Positions 45,930-54,091 of a DNA stretch of 64,000 bases are shown piece after piece. Each line of letters begins with the position of its first letter. Position 1 is the stretch's first letter. Origin of the DNA: Acidobacteriaceae bacterium (GTDB taxonomy: Bacteria; Acidobacteriota; Terriglobia; Terriglobales; Acidobacteriaceae); the NCBI GenBank assembly GCA_003165075.1, contig PLSM01000167.1, positions 122,994-186,993 of the forward strand. Reading direction: 5' to 3'. The notes under the pieces are model-generated. The model made no database searches. It was not told the DNA's origin and saw only the letters and a program-made list of their open reading frames with translations. The position numbers and the translations under genes are program-made.

Positions 45930-47360
45930 TTATTGGGTGGCGGCGGCATCGTCACCGTAGGTGGGATAGGGCTGCGGCTCGGTGCTGGTAGTCATGCCGG
46001 CGAGGGTTGCGAGATCAGTCTGCACCTGGGCCCACAGAGCCGGATCTTTCTTGGTTGTGATGGGTGAGTCGGGATTTGCATAGTAGGCCAGGACATCTTC
46101 TTTGATACCGGGGGGAATCGGTTGAGAGGGCTGGCGCGTGAGGCGGTGGAGGAGGTCGGCAAAGGTAGAGTCAGTGAGCGAATACCCTCCGGGCTGCACG
46201 ACGCGTCCGGTGTCGAGATCCCGATTCGGCAGTGGATGGTGCGGGTTCCGCGACGGGCGGAGCACATTCTGGTCGGCCGTGTCATTGGCCGCAATCATGG
46301 TTGAAGGGCTGGGGCGAGAGTCCACCGACGAGTTGCTTGCGCCGGTTGGGTGTGATGCCTGGGGTGGCGTAAAGCGGGCCAGCATGCCGCGGAGCGCCGA
46401 CGCGGACAATGCCACGCTGTGGGTATATTCCACTTCGGTGGCCGCCGTCGGGCCTTTCACCGCAACCAGCTTGAGGGGACCGATCTTAGGCAGTATGAAG
46501 ATGAGTCCCGCCAGAGTGTAGGTACCAATTCCCGCTTTGCGGCGGTAGGCGTCCCAGTCGTTAGCCGCTGCTATCGCAGCCACTTCATTCTCCAGCTCAA
46601 CTTTCTCGGGCGTGCTGAGTTCCGCAGGCTCGTGGTTGCGATGGAGCAGGGTGACCGCATAGGCGATCCGGGGAATAAACGAATGCACGGCGAAGCGGTA
46701 TCCGCGCACGTTAAAGCGGCGGCCGCGCTTGACGGAGAAATCTTCGGTCAGTCCATAGGTCTGGTAATAGGCCAGGGCGAGCTGTCGTACCGGCACCTCA
46801 AGTCCGATATGGCGCAGGTAGCGGACAGGCGCTACACGGTGATGCGCGATCTCGTTGATGTCAAAGGCGAACTCGGTCTGGACATGCGCGCGATGTCCCT
46901 CGGCGTAGTTCACGACCGGGCCGTATTTCGCAGCGAGCTTGGGGAACTCGACGGGGACGGCGAGATTGATGGCGATGGAGTGGCCGAGCGAATCGCCAAT
47001 GTAATGAGAAAGCGCGCCTACGGCGAAGGCCAGCTCATTGGCGTCCCTAGCATTGCGGAAGAGACTCACGACGAAGTCGCCGGAACGCACATAGTGGGTC
47101 AGGTTGGAAAAAGATGCGTCGCCAAAAGGGTAGTAGCCGATGTCCTGGATTACGCATCCTCCGTAGGCATAGGCCCGCGCCTTTTCCAAGTCGGCCGGGG
47201 TCAGCGCCGGATAGCGGCTGAGCAGCAGCAGGACAATGGAATCCTGCCAGGTGAGGTCGATGAGCTGTTCGTGGGTCAGCGGGGAATACGCGGCCGCCTG
47301 CCTGCCGAAGGGCATCACCAGCAGCAATACCAGCAGAATGATGGGTCTTAATCGTCCCAT
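45930..47360 (-). CDS. exported zinc-dependent phospholipase C-like protein
   Basis: A 476-residue protein with a signal peptide (RPIILLVLLLVMPFGRQAAA), starting at ATG 47360. It has the all-helical zinc-dependent phospholipase C/S1-P1-like fold: SPLTHEQLIDLTWQ at the mature N-terminus and a metal-binding core HYIGDSLGH, with HRAHVQTEFAFD and HSFIPR following. A low-complexity Ser/Pro-rich linker and a C-terminal tail extend it beyond the usual family size. It probably hydrolyses phospholipids or phosphodiesters in the periplasm or outside the cell; substrate and metal occupancy are not shown by sequence alone. Confidence 0.82.
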   Translation of the reverse strand: MGRLRPIILLVLLLVMPFGRQAAAYSPLTHEQLIDLTWQDSIVLLLLSRYPALTPADLEKARAYAYGGCVIQDIGYYPFGDASFSNLTHYVRSGDFVVSLFRNARDANELAFAVGALSHYIGDSLGHSIAINLAVPVEFPKLAAKYGPVVNYAEGHRAHVQTEFAFDINEIAHHRVAPVRYLRHIGLEVPVRQLALAYYQTYGLTEDFSVKRGRRFNVRGYRFAVHSFIPRIAYAVTLLHRNHEPAELSTPEKVELENEVAAIAAANDWDAYRRKAGIGTYTLAGLIFILPKIGPLKLVAVKGPTAATEVEYTHSVALSASALRGMLARFTPPQASHPTGASNSSVDSRPSPSTMIAANDTADQNVLRPSRNPHHPLPNRDLDTGRVVQPGGYSLTDSTFADLLHRLTRQPSQPIPPGIKEDVLAYYANPDSPITTKKDPALWAQVQTDLATLAGMTTSTEPQPYPTYGDDAAATQ

Positions 47361-47557
47361 GGTTATCTCAATCTCATACAAGTTGCACTGCAAACGCATA
47401 CCGGCGTTCGAGCGGCCGATCGAAGAGGAGCCATCCCAGAATGATAGATTTCACCAAGGATCGACGCCTTCCGGAACAGTGTAAGCAAACCGGGTTGTGT
47501 CGAGTAAGATGCTCGATTTAGAAGAATAGGCTTTCTGGAGTCCGGCTCGCCGCTTGT

Positions 47558-48403
47558 TTACTGGAGAAACTCGCGGACGAAGGGGATCTGGCTGTGCACG
47601 AGTTCATGGAGGGAGCCATCGAAGATCAGGCGCCCCTCAGAGAGCATGAGGAAGGTGGTATTGGGGTCGGTCTGTCCTTTGGGGAGCGGGACCATGCCGC
47701 CCGTGGCAGCATCGAAGTGGTGGGTGCACATGGTGAAGGCATCCTGCAGGCGGTGGGTGACCAGCAGCGAAGGCGAATGGTAGACATCACGCTGCTTCAC
47801 GATCAACTCGATGATGGTAGTGGAAGTGACGGGGTCCAGGCCGCCAGTGGGCGAGTCGTAAAGCAGGAACTCCGGCTGGCGGATCAAGGCGCGGGCGATG
47901 GCTACACGGCGGCGCATTCCACCGGAGAGGCTGGAAGGGAAGAATCTGAAGGTTTCGTCCAGGCCCACGAAGTGAAGAGCTTCGCGGACGCGGCTGTCGA
48001 TCTCTTCGTCCGCGACTTGCTCCTGAATGAGCTGGTAGGCGACGTTGTCGCGCACGGTGAGCGAATCGAAGAGCGCGCCCTCCTGGAACACCATGCCGGT
48101 GCGAAGGCGGAGGGCGAACAGCTTCTGCTCCGGCATATGAGAGATTTCTTCGCCGAAGAGGCGGATGCAGCCCTGATCGGGGCGGAGAAGGCCGTTGGTG
48201 AGCTTGAGGAGAACGCTTTTGCCGACGCCGGCCGGACCCAACAGGATACGGGTCTCGCCCGGAGCCACGGAAAAACTGACGTCTTGAAGCACGGGCGGTC
48301 CGGCAAAGGCCAGCGAGACGTTGCGAAAGGCCACAACGGGGCCCGGCTCCTCTGCTGGAGACGGGACTGGAGCGGGCTGGGTGAAGACGGGGTTCACATC
48401 CAT
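47558..48403 (-). CDS. MlaF-like ABC ATPase lacking the catalytic glutamate
   Basis: ATP-binding subunit of an Mla/Mkl-type phospholipid transporter. ATG 48403 gives 281 residues and overlaps the permease stop codon by 10 bp. Walker A GPAGVGKS (56-63), the Q-loop region VFQEGALFDSL, the signature LSGGMRRRVAIARA and the final H-loop VTHRL are intact. Walker B reads LLYDSPTGGLD, with Ser184 where canonical ATPases have the catalytic Glu (DEPT). It may therefore hydrolyse ATP slowly, use another base, or regulate the permease without hydrolysis. A frame extends upstream but is out of the ABC fold. Confidence 0.9.
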   Translation of the reverse strand: MDVNPVFTQPAPVPSPAEEPGPVVAFRNVSLAFAGPPVLQDVSFSVAPGETRILLGPAGVGKSVLLKLTNGLLRPDQGCIRLFGEEISHMPEQKLFALRLRTGMVFQEGALFDSLTVRDNVAYQLIQEQVADEEIDSRVREALHFVGLDETFRFFPSSLSGGMRRRVAIARALIRQPEFLLYDSPTGGLDPVTSTTIIELIVKQRDVYHSPSLLVTHRLQDAFTMCTHHFDAATGGMVPLPKGQTDPNTTFLMLSEGRLIFDGSLHELVHSQIPFVREFLQ

Positions 48404-49179
48404 CCGGCAAATAGAGAGAGCAAGACCTGGGTAATGAGGAAGTCGACAAAGATGATGAGCACCGACGCAGTGACGACGGCCTGAATCGTGGAGCGGCCTA
48501 CACCCTGGGTTCCACCAGTCGTTCTCATACCATAAAAGCAACCGATGGAGGAGAGGATGTAGCCGAAGAAGAGGGGTTTGACCAGGCCCTGGACAATGTC
48601 GGGAAAGCGAAGGTGCTCCCAGGCCATGGCGAAATACTGTGTGCCATTCTGGTTATTCATGAACACAGTGACAGCGCCGCCGCCGAGGATGCCGCAGGCA
48701 TCGGCCACGATGGTGAGGAAAAAGAGCATGGCAATGCTGGCGTAGATGCGCGGAGTGACCAGCTTGCGGAGGGGGTCCACGCCAAGGGCTCGCATGGCGT
48801 CGATTTGCTCGGTGACGACCATGGAGCCGAGCTCGCTAGCCATGGAGGAAGCGTTGCGGCCGGAGACCATGACGCCGGTCAGCACCGGGCCGAGTTCGCG
48901 GATCATGGTCAGACTCACGAACTGGCCAGTGACGGCCGCGGCGCCAAATGCGGAAAGTGTGGCTGCCGATTGCAGCGCCAGCACGCCGCCAGTGGAGAGC
49001 CCGGAAAGCACAACGATGGACAGGGACCCGAAACCAATGATGTCGGATTGAATGAGGAAGTCCGGCCAGTAGATGGGGGGGTGAAACAGGTTCATTAAAG
49101 CGCGCCAGGCGAACAGGGAATAATCCTGTACCGTGAGCACAATGCTTTTGGCGGTTTTGTCGATCGTTTCTAGCGCCAT
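48394..49179 (-). CDS. mlaE: MlaE-type permease of a phospholipid ABC transporter
   Basis: A 261-residue permease with five to six membrane helices. The family landmarks are the elbow helix with FLIQSDIIGFGSLSIVVLSGL, the cytoplasmic EQIDAMRALGVDP segment that touches MlaF, and the ELGSMVVTEQID region. MlaE moves phospholipids between the inner membrane and a periplasmic MCE protein. The partner ATPase overlaps it by 10 bp, so they are translationally coupled. No mlaD (MCE), mlaB or mlaC gene is adjacent, so the third component is encoded elsewhere, or the pair is incomplete. Confidence 0.92.
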   Translation of the reverse strand: MALETIDKTAKSIVLTVQDYSLFAWRALMNLFHPPIYWPDFLIQSDIIGFGSLSIVVLSGLSTGGVLALQSAATLSAFGAAAVTGQFVSLTMIRELGPVLTGVMVSGRNASSMASELGSMVVTEQIDAMRALGVDPLRKLVTPRIYASIAMLFFLTIVADACGILGGGAVTVFMNNQNGTQYFAMAWEHLRFPDIVQGLVKPLFFGYILSSIGCFYGMRTTGGTQGVGRSTIQAVVTASVLIIFVDFLITQVLLSLFAGWM

Positions 49180-49438
49180 CTGATTCCCTGACCATAAGAT
49201 GCAGGATAGAGCGGCTGCCGCTCTCTAAAGGACAGGATAGCGCACGGGGCTCGGATTCCCTCCAGCCACTTTTCCCTTCTCTTCGATGGGTGGGAATTAC
49301 ACTGCGGGGGGACATGGCTGCATATTATGTGGAATCGCAAATGCGTATCTGCATGAGGAATCAGTGGATAGGATTTGGCAGTTGGAATCTGCCAATTTAC
49401 TTCTACAGTTCTGCATCTAAGAGCATGGGAGGGACGGT

Positions 49439-51784
49439 ATGCACCTGTTTCGCTTACGGCTGATCCTCGCGCTGATTGCGTGCGTGACGGTGGTTTCTCT
49501 CGCCTCCACATATTTCGATGTCCTGGCGCACAAGCATTTTCTGCGCGAAGACCTGGAACGGCGGACAGGGTGGATGGGCGCGAGCATTCAGCCCGACCTG
49601 GAGCGGACCATCGCCATCGGCAATTCGACTGCTCTTCCGGCACTGATCGAACAATCCAAGGCTCGAATCGGGGCTCTGGGATTGGCAGTGTACGGCGATC
49701 GAGGACAGTTGCTGGCCTGGGCCGGGCCTGCTTCCCTGTTGCCGATGCTGCCGCCGGAGTCGCTGGAAAGATCGCTTCGCAAAGGCGCCAATGTGAGCGC
49801 GTTCGGCCACTCAGAGGACCTGCAGTGGCTGGAAGAAGTGCTTCCTCTACATGACGGTAACCGACTGGAGGGCGGGTTGGTATTGCTGGCCGATGCGGGA
49901 TACATCCGCAGCCAGGGAAACGAAGTATGGCGGCGAAGCTTTTGGCGAATCGCAACGATGGTAATCGTAATTGTCTTGGTGACCCTGGGGATGGTGAGTT
50001 GGTTCCTGATGCGGCCTATGACGGAGGTGGTGGAACGCCTGCGGCGACTGCGAACCGGCTACGTGGAAAAGGTCCCAGACCCCAAGGCGAAGGAACTTAG
50101 CCTGTTCACACCTCTGGCGCGCGAGGTGGAGACGATGGCGGAGAGCCTGATTGCGGCGCGCGCTGCAGCGGCTGCCGAGGCCCGTTTGCGCGATGCAGGC
50201 GATCACTTGTGGACCGCTGAATTGCTGGCTGCGCACATGCGGGCGCGCACCGGCTCCGGCCGCATCTTCGTGGTGTCGAACCGCGAGCCGTATATGCATG
50301 TGCGGAAGGGACGGGAGACGGTCTGCGTGGTGCCGCCGAGCGGCCTGGTGACAGCCATTGAGCCCGTGCTGCGCGCCTGCGACGGCGTCTGGGTGGCTAG
50401 CGGCAGCGGAGACGCGGACGCCGCGAATGTGGACGAGTTCGACCGGCTGCGCGTGCCACCCGAGGATCCACGCTACACCCTGCGCCGGGTATGGCTTTCC
50501 AGTGAGGAAGAATCCAGCTACTACGACGGATTTGCCAACGAGGGGCTGTGGCCGCTGTGCCATATCGCGCACACCCGCCCTATCTTCCGCGCCGGAGACT
50601 GGGAATGCTACCAGAGGGTCAACGAGCGATTTGCCGCCGCACTGCTGGAGGAGATGGAGGGCACCGCAGATCCGCTGGTGTTTGTGCAGGACTATCATTT
50701 CGCATTGTTGCCGCGGCTGGTGAAGGCGGCGCGACCCGACGCGCGCGTAGCCATATTCTGGCATATTCCATGGCCCAATCCCGAGGCGTTCGGCATTTGC
50801 CCGTGGCAGGCTGAGTTGCTGGATGGCTTGCTGGGGGCGGACCTGATCGGCTTCCACATTCCGCTGCACTGCAACAACTTTCTTTCCACGGTGGACAGGG
50901 TCATCGAGTCACGTACCGATCGCGAACATATGACAGTCCGGCGCTTTGGGCATATCAGCATGGTGCGGCCGTATCCGGTGAGTGTGGCCTTCGACGGAGC
51001 AAAGCCGGGCATTGTGGGAGTTGCTACGCCCGAGGAAGAGGACGAAAAACGCGCTGCCGAGCGAGCTGCTTTGCTGACCGAGTTTGGCGTGCGCGCAGAG
51101 TGCCTTGCAGTAGGAGTAGACCGGCTGGACTACACCAAGGGAATTGTGGAGCGGCTGCTGGCCATTGAACAACTGATCGAGGATCATCCCTGGCATTGGG
51201 AGCGCCTGACCATGGTGCAGATTGCCGCGCCGAGCCGAACGCGCATCCCGGCATACGAGAATCTGCGACGCAGCGTGGAGGAGACCGTAGAGCGCATCAA
51301 CCAGCGCTATCAGACCCCGCGCTGGAGGCCGATCGTCCTGATCGAGCGCCAGTGCAACCACGAGGAAGTCAACCGTTGGTATCGTGCCGCGGACCTGTGC
51401 CTGGTGACTTCGCTACACGATGGGATGAACCTGGTGGCCAAAGAATACGTGGCCGCGCGGGAAGACGAAGATGGCGTGTTGGTGCTGAGCAAATTCACCG
51501 GCGCTGCCGTGGAACTGCGCGATGCGCTGGTGGTGAATCCTTACGACATTGTGGGCGTGGCCGACACCATTCATCAGGGTCTGGAGATGACCCGCGCCGA
51601 GCGCCGCCAGCGCATGCAACAGATGCGCCGCCAGGTGATGGACCACAACATCTATCGCTGGGCGGCAAGCGTGCTGGGCGATCTGCGCGAGGTGCGACTG
51701 GAGAATGCGGAGGGCGTGGAGGTACGCCCTGCCAGCCCAGCTTCGGAGCCTGCTCCCGAGGCGGCCAATCGTAAACTGGCGTAA
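49439..51784 (+). CDS. otsA: membrane-tethered trehalose-6-phosphate synthase with sensor-like N-terminus
   Basis: Joins UDP-glucose and glucose-6-phosphate to trehalose-6-phosphate. The 781 residues include about 270 that ordinary OtsA lacks: TM1 at 8-25, a periplasmic domain at 27-170, TM2 at 171-191 and a HAMP-like stretch at 192-245 (RPMTEVVERLRRL). The GT20 domain then runs from about 275 (RIFVVSNREPY) with FWHIPWPNPEAFGICPW, GVDRLDYTKGI, and SLHDGMNLVAKEY. So catalysis sits at the inner face of the membrane, linked to a possible extracytoplasmic input. The otsB gene follows about 40 bp later. Osmotic or desiccation sensing is an inference. Confidence 0.9.
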   Translation: MHLFRLRLILALIACVTVVSLASTYFDVLAHKHFLREDLERRTGWMGASIQPDLERTIAIGNSTALPALIEQSKARIGALGLAVYGDRGQLLAWAGPASLLPMLPPESLERSLRKGANVSAFGHSEDLQWLEEVLPLHDGNRLEGGLVLLADAGYIRSQGNEVWRRSFWRIATMVIVIVLVTLGMVSWFLMRPMTEVVERLRRLRTGYVEKVPDPKAKELSLFTPLAREVETMAESLIAARAAAAAEARLRDAGDHLWTAELLAAHMRARTGSGRIFVVSNREPYMHVRKGRETVCVVPPSGLVTAIEPVLRACDGVWVASGSGDADAANVDEFDRLRVPPEDPRYTLRRVWLSSEEESSYYDGFANEGLWPLCHIAHTRPIFRAGDWECYQRVNERFAAALLEEMEGTADPLVFVQDYHFALLPRLVKAARPDARVAIFWHIPWPNPEAFGICPWQAELLDGLLGADLIGFHIPLHCNNFLSTVDRVIESRTDREHMTVRRFGHISMVRPYPVSVAFDGAKPGIVGVATPEEEDEKRAAERAALLTEFGVRAECLAVGVDRLDYTKGIVERLLAIEQLIEDHPWHWERLTMVQIAAPSRTRIPAYENLRRSVEETVERINQRYQTPRWRPIVLIERQCNHEEVNRWYRAADLCLVTSLHDGMNLVAKEYVAAREDEDGVLVLSKFTGAAVELRDALVVNPYDIVGVADTIHQGLEMTRAERRQRMQQMRRQVMDHNIYRWAASVLGDLREVRLENAEGVEVRPASPASEPAPEAANRKLA

Positions 51785-51821
51785 GGACCGAGCCAGAACT
51801 AATAGGGAAAGCGAGCAGATT

Positions 51822-52616
51822 TTGACCTCTGAGGCGGCAGAAAAGCTGGAGGAGTTTTTTGGTGCACTTGCAGGTGCGCCGACCCCGCTGTTGCTGCTGG
51901 ATTACGATGGCACGCTGGCGGGCTTCAGGGTGGACCGCTTCACGGCACGGCCGTGGGCCGGCGTGCCGGACCTGCTGGCGCGCATCCAGCGCCAGGGATG
52001 CACGCGTATCGCGGTCGTGACGGGCAGGCCGGCAGCGGAGATTGCACCCCTGCTCGGACTGGACCCACCGCTCGAAGTGTGGGGTCTGCATGGAGCTGAA
52101 CGTCTCTATCCCGATGGTCGCCGGGAACTGGAAGAAGCGGCGCCTGGGGCGCGACAGGCACTCCACAAGCTACGCGAATCGCTCCAGCGTGATGCGCTCG
52201 GGGGACTCTATGAGGACAAGCCCAACGCAGCAGTAATGCATTGGCGAGGCCACTCCGCACGCGCAGCAGGACTCATCGAGAAGCGAACGCGTCAGCGCTT
52301 TGAGCCCCTGGCGCAATTGGATGGCCTGGCTCTGCTGGAGTTTGAGGCAGGTTTGGAGCTGCGCGTGGGACTCGACAAGGGCGGCGCGGTGCGAGAAATC
52401 ATAAGCGAGGCCGAGGCTGGCGCGCCGGTGACCTATTTGGGCGACGATCTCACCGATGAGGCGGCGTTTCGCGCCGTGAATGAAGCCGATGGCCCGCACC
52501 TGAGCGTATTGATGCGCCGTGAGCGGCGAGAGACCGCCGCCGATGTGTGGCTAAGACCGCCGGCGGAGTTGCGCGGGTTTCTGGGGAGGTGGTTGAAGGC
52601 AGGAATCAGGGCATAG
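51822..52616 (+). CDS. otsB: trehalose-6-phosphate phosphatase
   Basis: Removes phosphate from trehalose-6-phosphate to give trehalose, completing the OtsAB route with the previous gene. The HAD motifs are LDYDGTLAGF (nucleophile Asp), VVTGRP, GLHGAE and GDDLTDEAAF. I place the start at TTG 51822, 37 bp after the otsA stop codon, giving 264 residues; the frame stays open back to an ATG at 51705, but that part overlaps otsA and reads as out-of-frame sequence. It is tail-to-tail with the NtrC-type regulator gene. Confidence 0.9.
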   Translation: MTSEAAEKLEEFFGALAGAPTPLLLLDYDGTLAGFRVDRFTARPWAGVPDLLARIQRQGCTRIAVVTGRPAAEIAPLLGLDPPLEVWGLHGAERLYPDGRRELEEAAPGARQALHKLRESLQRDALGGLYEDKPNAAVMHWRGHSARAAGLIEKRTRQRFEPLAQLDGLALLEFEAGLELRVGLDKGGAVREIISEAEAGAPVTYLGDDLTDEAAFRAVNEADGPHLSVLMRRERRETAADVWLRPPAELRGFLGRWLKAGIRA

Positions 52617-52645
52617 CAACTGTGAAACCGCTATAGTGCCTTGTC

Positions 52646-54091
52646 TTACTCTCTGCCCTTTTTGCGAATCTCAATGTTGAGGCGTTTGATCTTCTGGTTG
52701 AGGGTGGAGAGAGGGATGTGGAACTGCTCGGCAGCGTCGGTCTGGTTACCGTTACAGCGCTCGAGCTTTTCAATGATGATGCGGCGCTCGATGTCTTCGA
52801 GGATGTCGAAGAGCGAGGCGTTGGGGTTGTGTTCAAGCAGCGCGTCCTGAAAGCTGCGCCCGGTGATGTGGCCGGGCAACAAATCCGAGCCGATGATAGT
52901 GCCGGAGGAAAGCACCACGCCGCGCTCGATGGAGTTCTCAAGCTCGCGCACGTTGCCGGGCCACTCATAATCCACCAGCGCACGCATGGCGTCGGCGGAG
53001 AGCTTGCGCGGCGAGAGTTCATTCTCCTTGGCATAGAAATCGAGGAAGTGCTGGGCAAGCAGGGGAATATCCTCACGGCGCGCGCGCAGCGGGGGCAGGT
53101 CCACGGTGATGACGTTGAGGCGGTAGAAGAGATCTTCGCGGAAGCGGCCTTCGCGCACCGCCTGGCGCAGATCGATGTTGGTGGCGGCAAGGATACGCAC
53201 GTCCACCTGGATCTCCTGGATTCCGCCCAGGTGCATGAAGCGGCGATCCTGGAGTACGCGCAGGATCTTGGCTTGGGTATCGGAGCCCATGGTTGCGATC
53301 TCGTCCAGGAAGAGAGTGCCGCCGTTGGCGACTTCGAAGAGTCCTTTTTTGGAGGCGATGGCCGAGGTGAATGCGCCCTTGACGTGGCCGAAGAGCGTGG
53401 ACTCGAGCAGTTCCGACGGCATGGCGCCGGTGTTGATGGGCACAAAGGGCTTGTCGCGGCGCGGCGAGTTGGCGTGAATGGCCTTGGCGATGAGCTCCTT
53501 GCCGGTGCCGCTTTCGCCTTGGATGAGCACCGTGGAACGGCTGGGCGCAACTTGCGCCACCAGGTCGAAGACGCGCAGCATGGGCTCGCTCTTGCCCACG
53601 ATGTTGGCGAAGTTGTAGCGCTGCTTGAGGGTACGCTTGAGCTGCAGGTTTTCTTCTTCGGCGCGATGGCGGGCAACGGCGGAGCGGATGTCGGCCATCA
53701 GCTTTTCGTTGTCCCACGGCTTCTGGACGAAGTTCTCTGCGCCGGCGCGGATGGCCTCGACCACGTTGTCCACCGTGCCATAAGCGGTGATCATGATGAC
53801 CGGCATTTCCGGCTGACGTTCCTTGATTTGGGGCAGCAGTTCGAGCCCGCTCTGACCGGGCAGAGCCAGGTCCAACAGCACCAGGTCGAAGTTCTCCTGC
53901 TCCAGGATTCTTAGTCCCTGCTCGCCGTCAATGGCGGTTCTTATCCCGAATCCTTCCAACGTCAGAAGCACCTCAAGGGATTCGCGAATGGCCGCTTCGT
54001 CATCGATGACAAGGATGCTGGCGCTAGTGGAACTGGCGATCGCGGATGGTGCGGAGACTTGAAAATTCAACGGCTGGTCAACCTCAGGCAT
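52646..54091 (-). CDS. NtrC-type sigma-54 response regulator
   Basis: A 481-residue activator: receiver at about 25-140 with phosphoacceptor Asp74 (VLLDLALPGQSG), a sigma-54 AAA+ domain with Walker A GESGTGKEL at 192-200, and a C-terminal Fis-type HTH (CNGNQTDAAEQFHIPLSTL). The sigma-54-contacting loop reads GAFTSA (239-244) instead of the canonical GAFTGA. Walker B GGTLFLDEI is intact. The gene overlaps the sensor kinase gene by 8 bp, so the two form one operon and cognate pair. Target promoters would need sigma-54; I see no clear -24/-12 site in the window. Confidence 0.93.
   Translation of the reverse strand: MPEVDQPLNFQVSAPSAIASSTSASILVIDDEAAIRESLEVLLTLEGFGIRTAIDGEQGLRILEQENFDLVLLDLALPGQSGLELLPQIKERQPEMPVIMITAYGTVDNVVEAIRAGAENFVQKPWDNEKLMADIRSAVARHRAEEENLQLKRTLKQRYNFANIVGKSEPMLRVFDLVAQVAPSRSTVLIQGESGTGKELIAKAIHANSPRRDKPFVPINTGAMPSELLESTLFGHVKGAFTSAIASKKGLFEVANGGTLFLDEIATMGSDTQAKILRVLQDRRFMHLGGIQEIQVDVRILAATNIDLRQAVREGRFREDLFYRLNVITVDLPPLRARREDIPLLAQHFLDFYAKENELSPRKLSADAMRALVDYEWPGNVRELENSIERGVVLSSGTIIGSDLLPGHITGRSFQDALLEHNPNASLFDILEDIERRIIIEKLERCNGNQTDAAEQFHIPLSTLNQKIKRLNIEIRKKGRE

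Noticed and set aside
51705..51821. N-terminal extension of otsB starting inside otsA
   Set aside because: The extra residues read as the shifted frame of otsA and have no similarity to OtsB. The TTG start after the otsA stop codon is more plausible.
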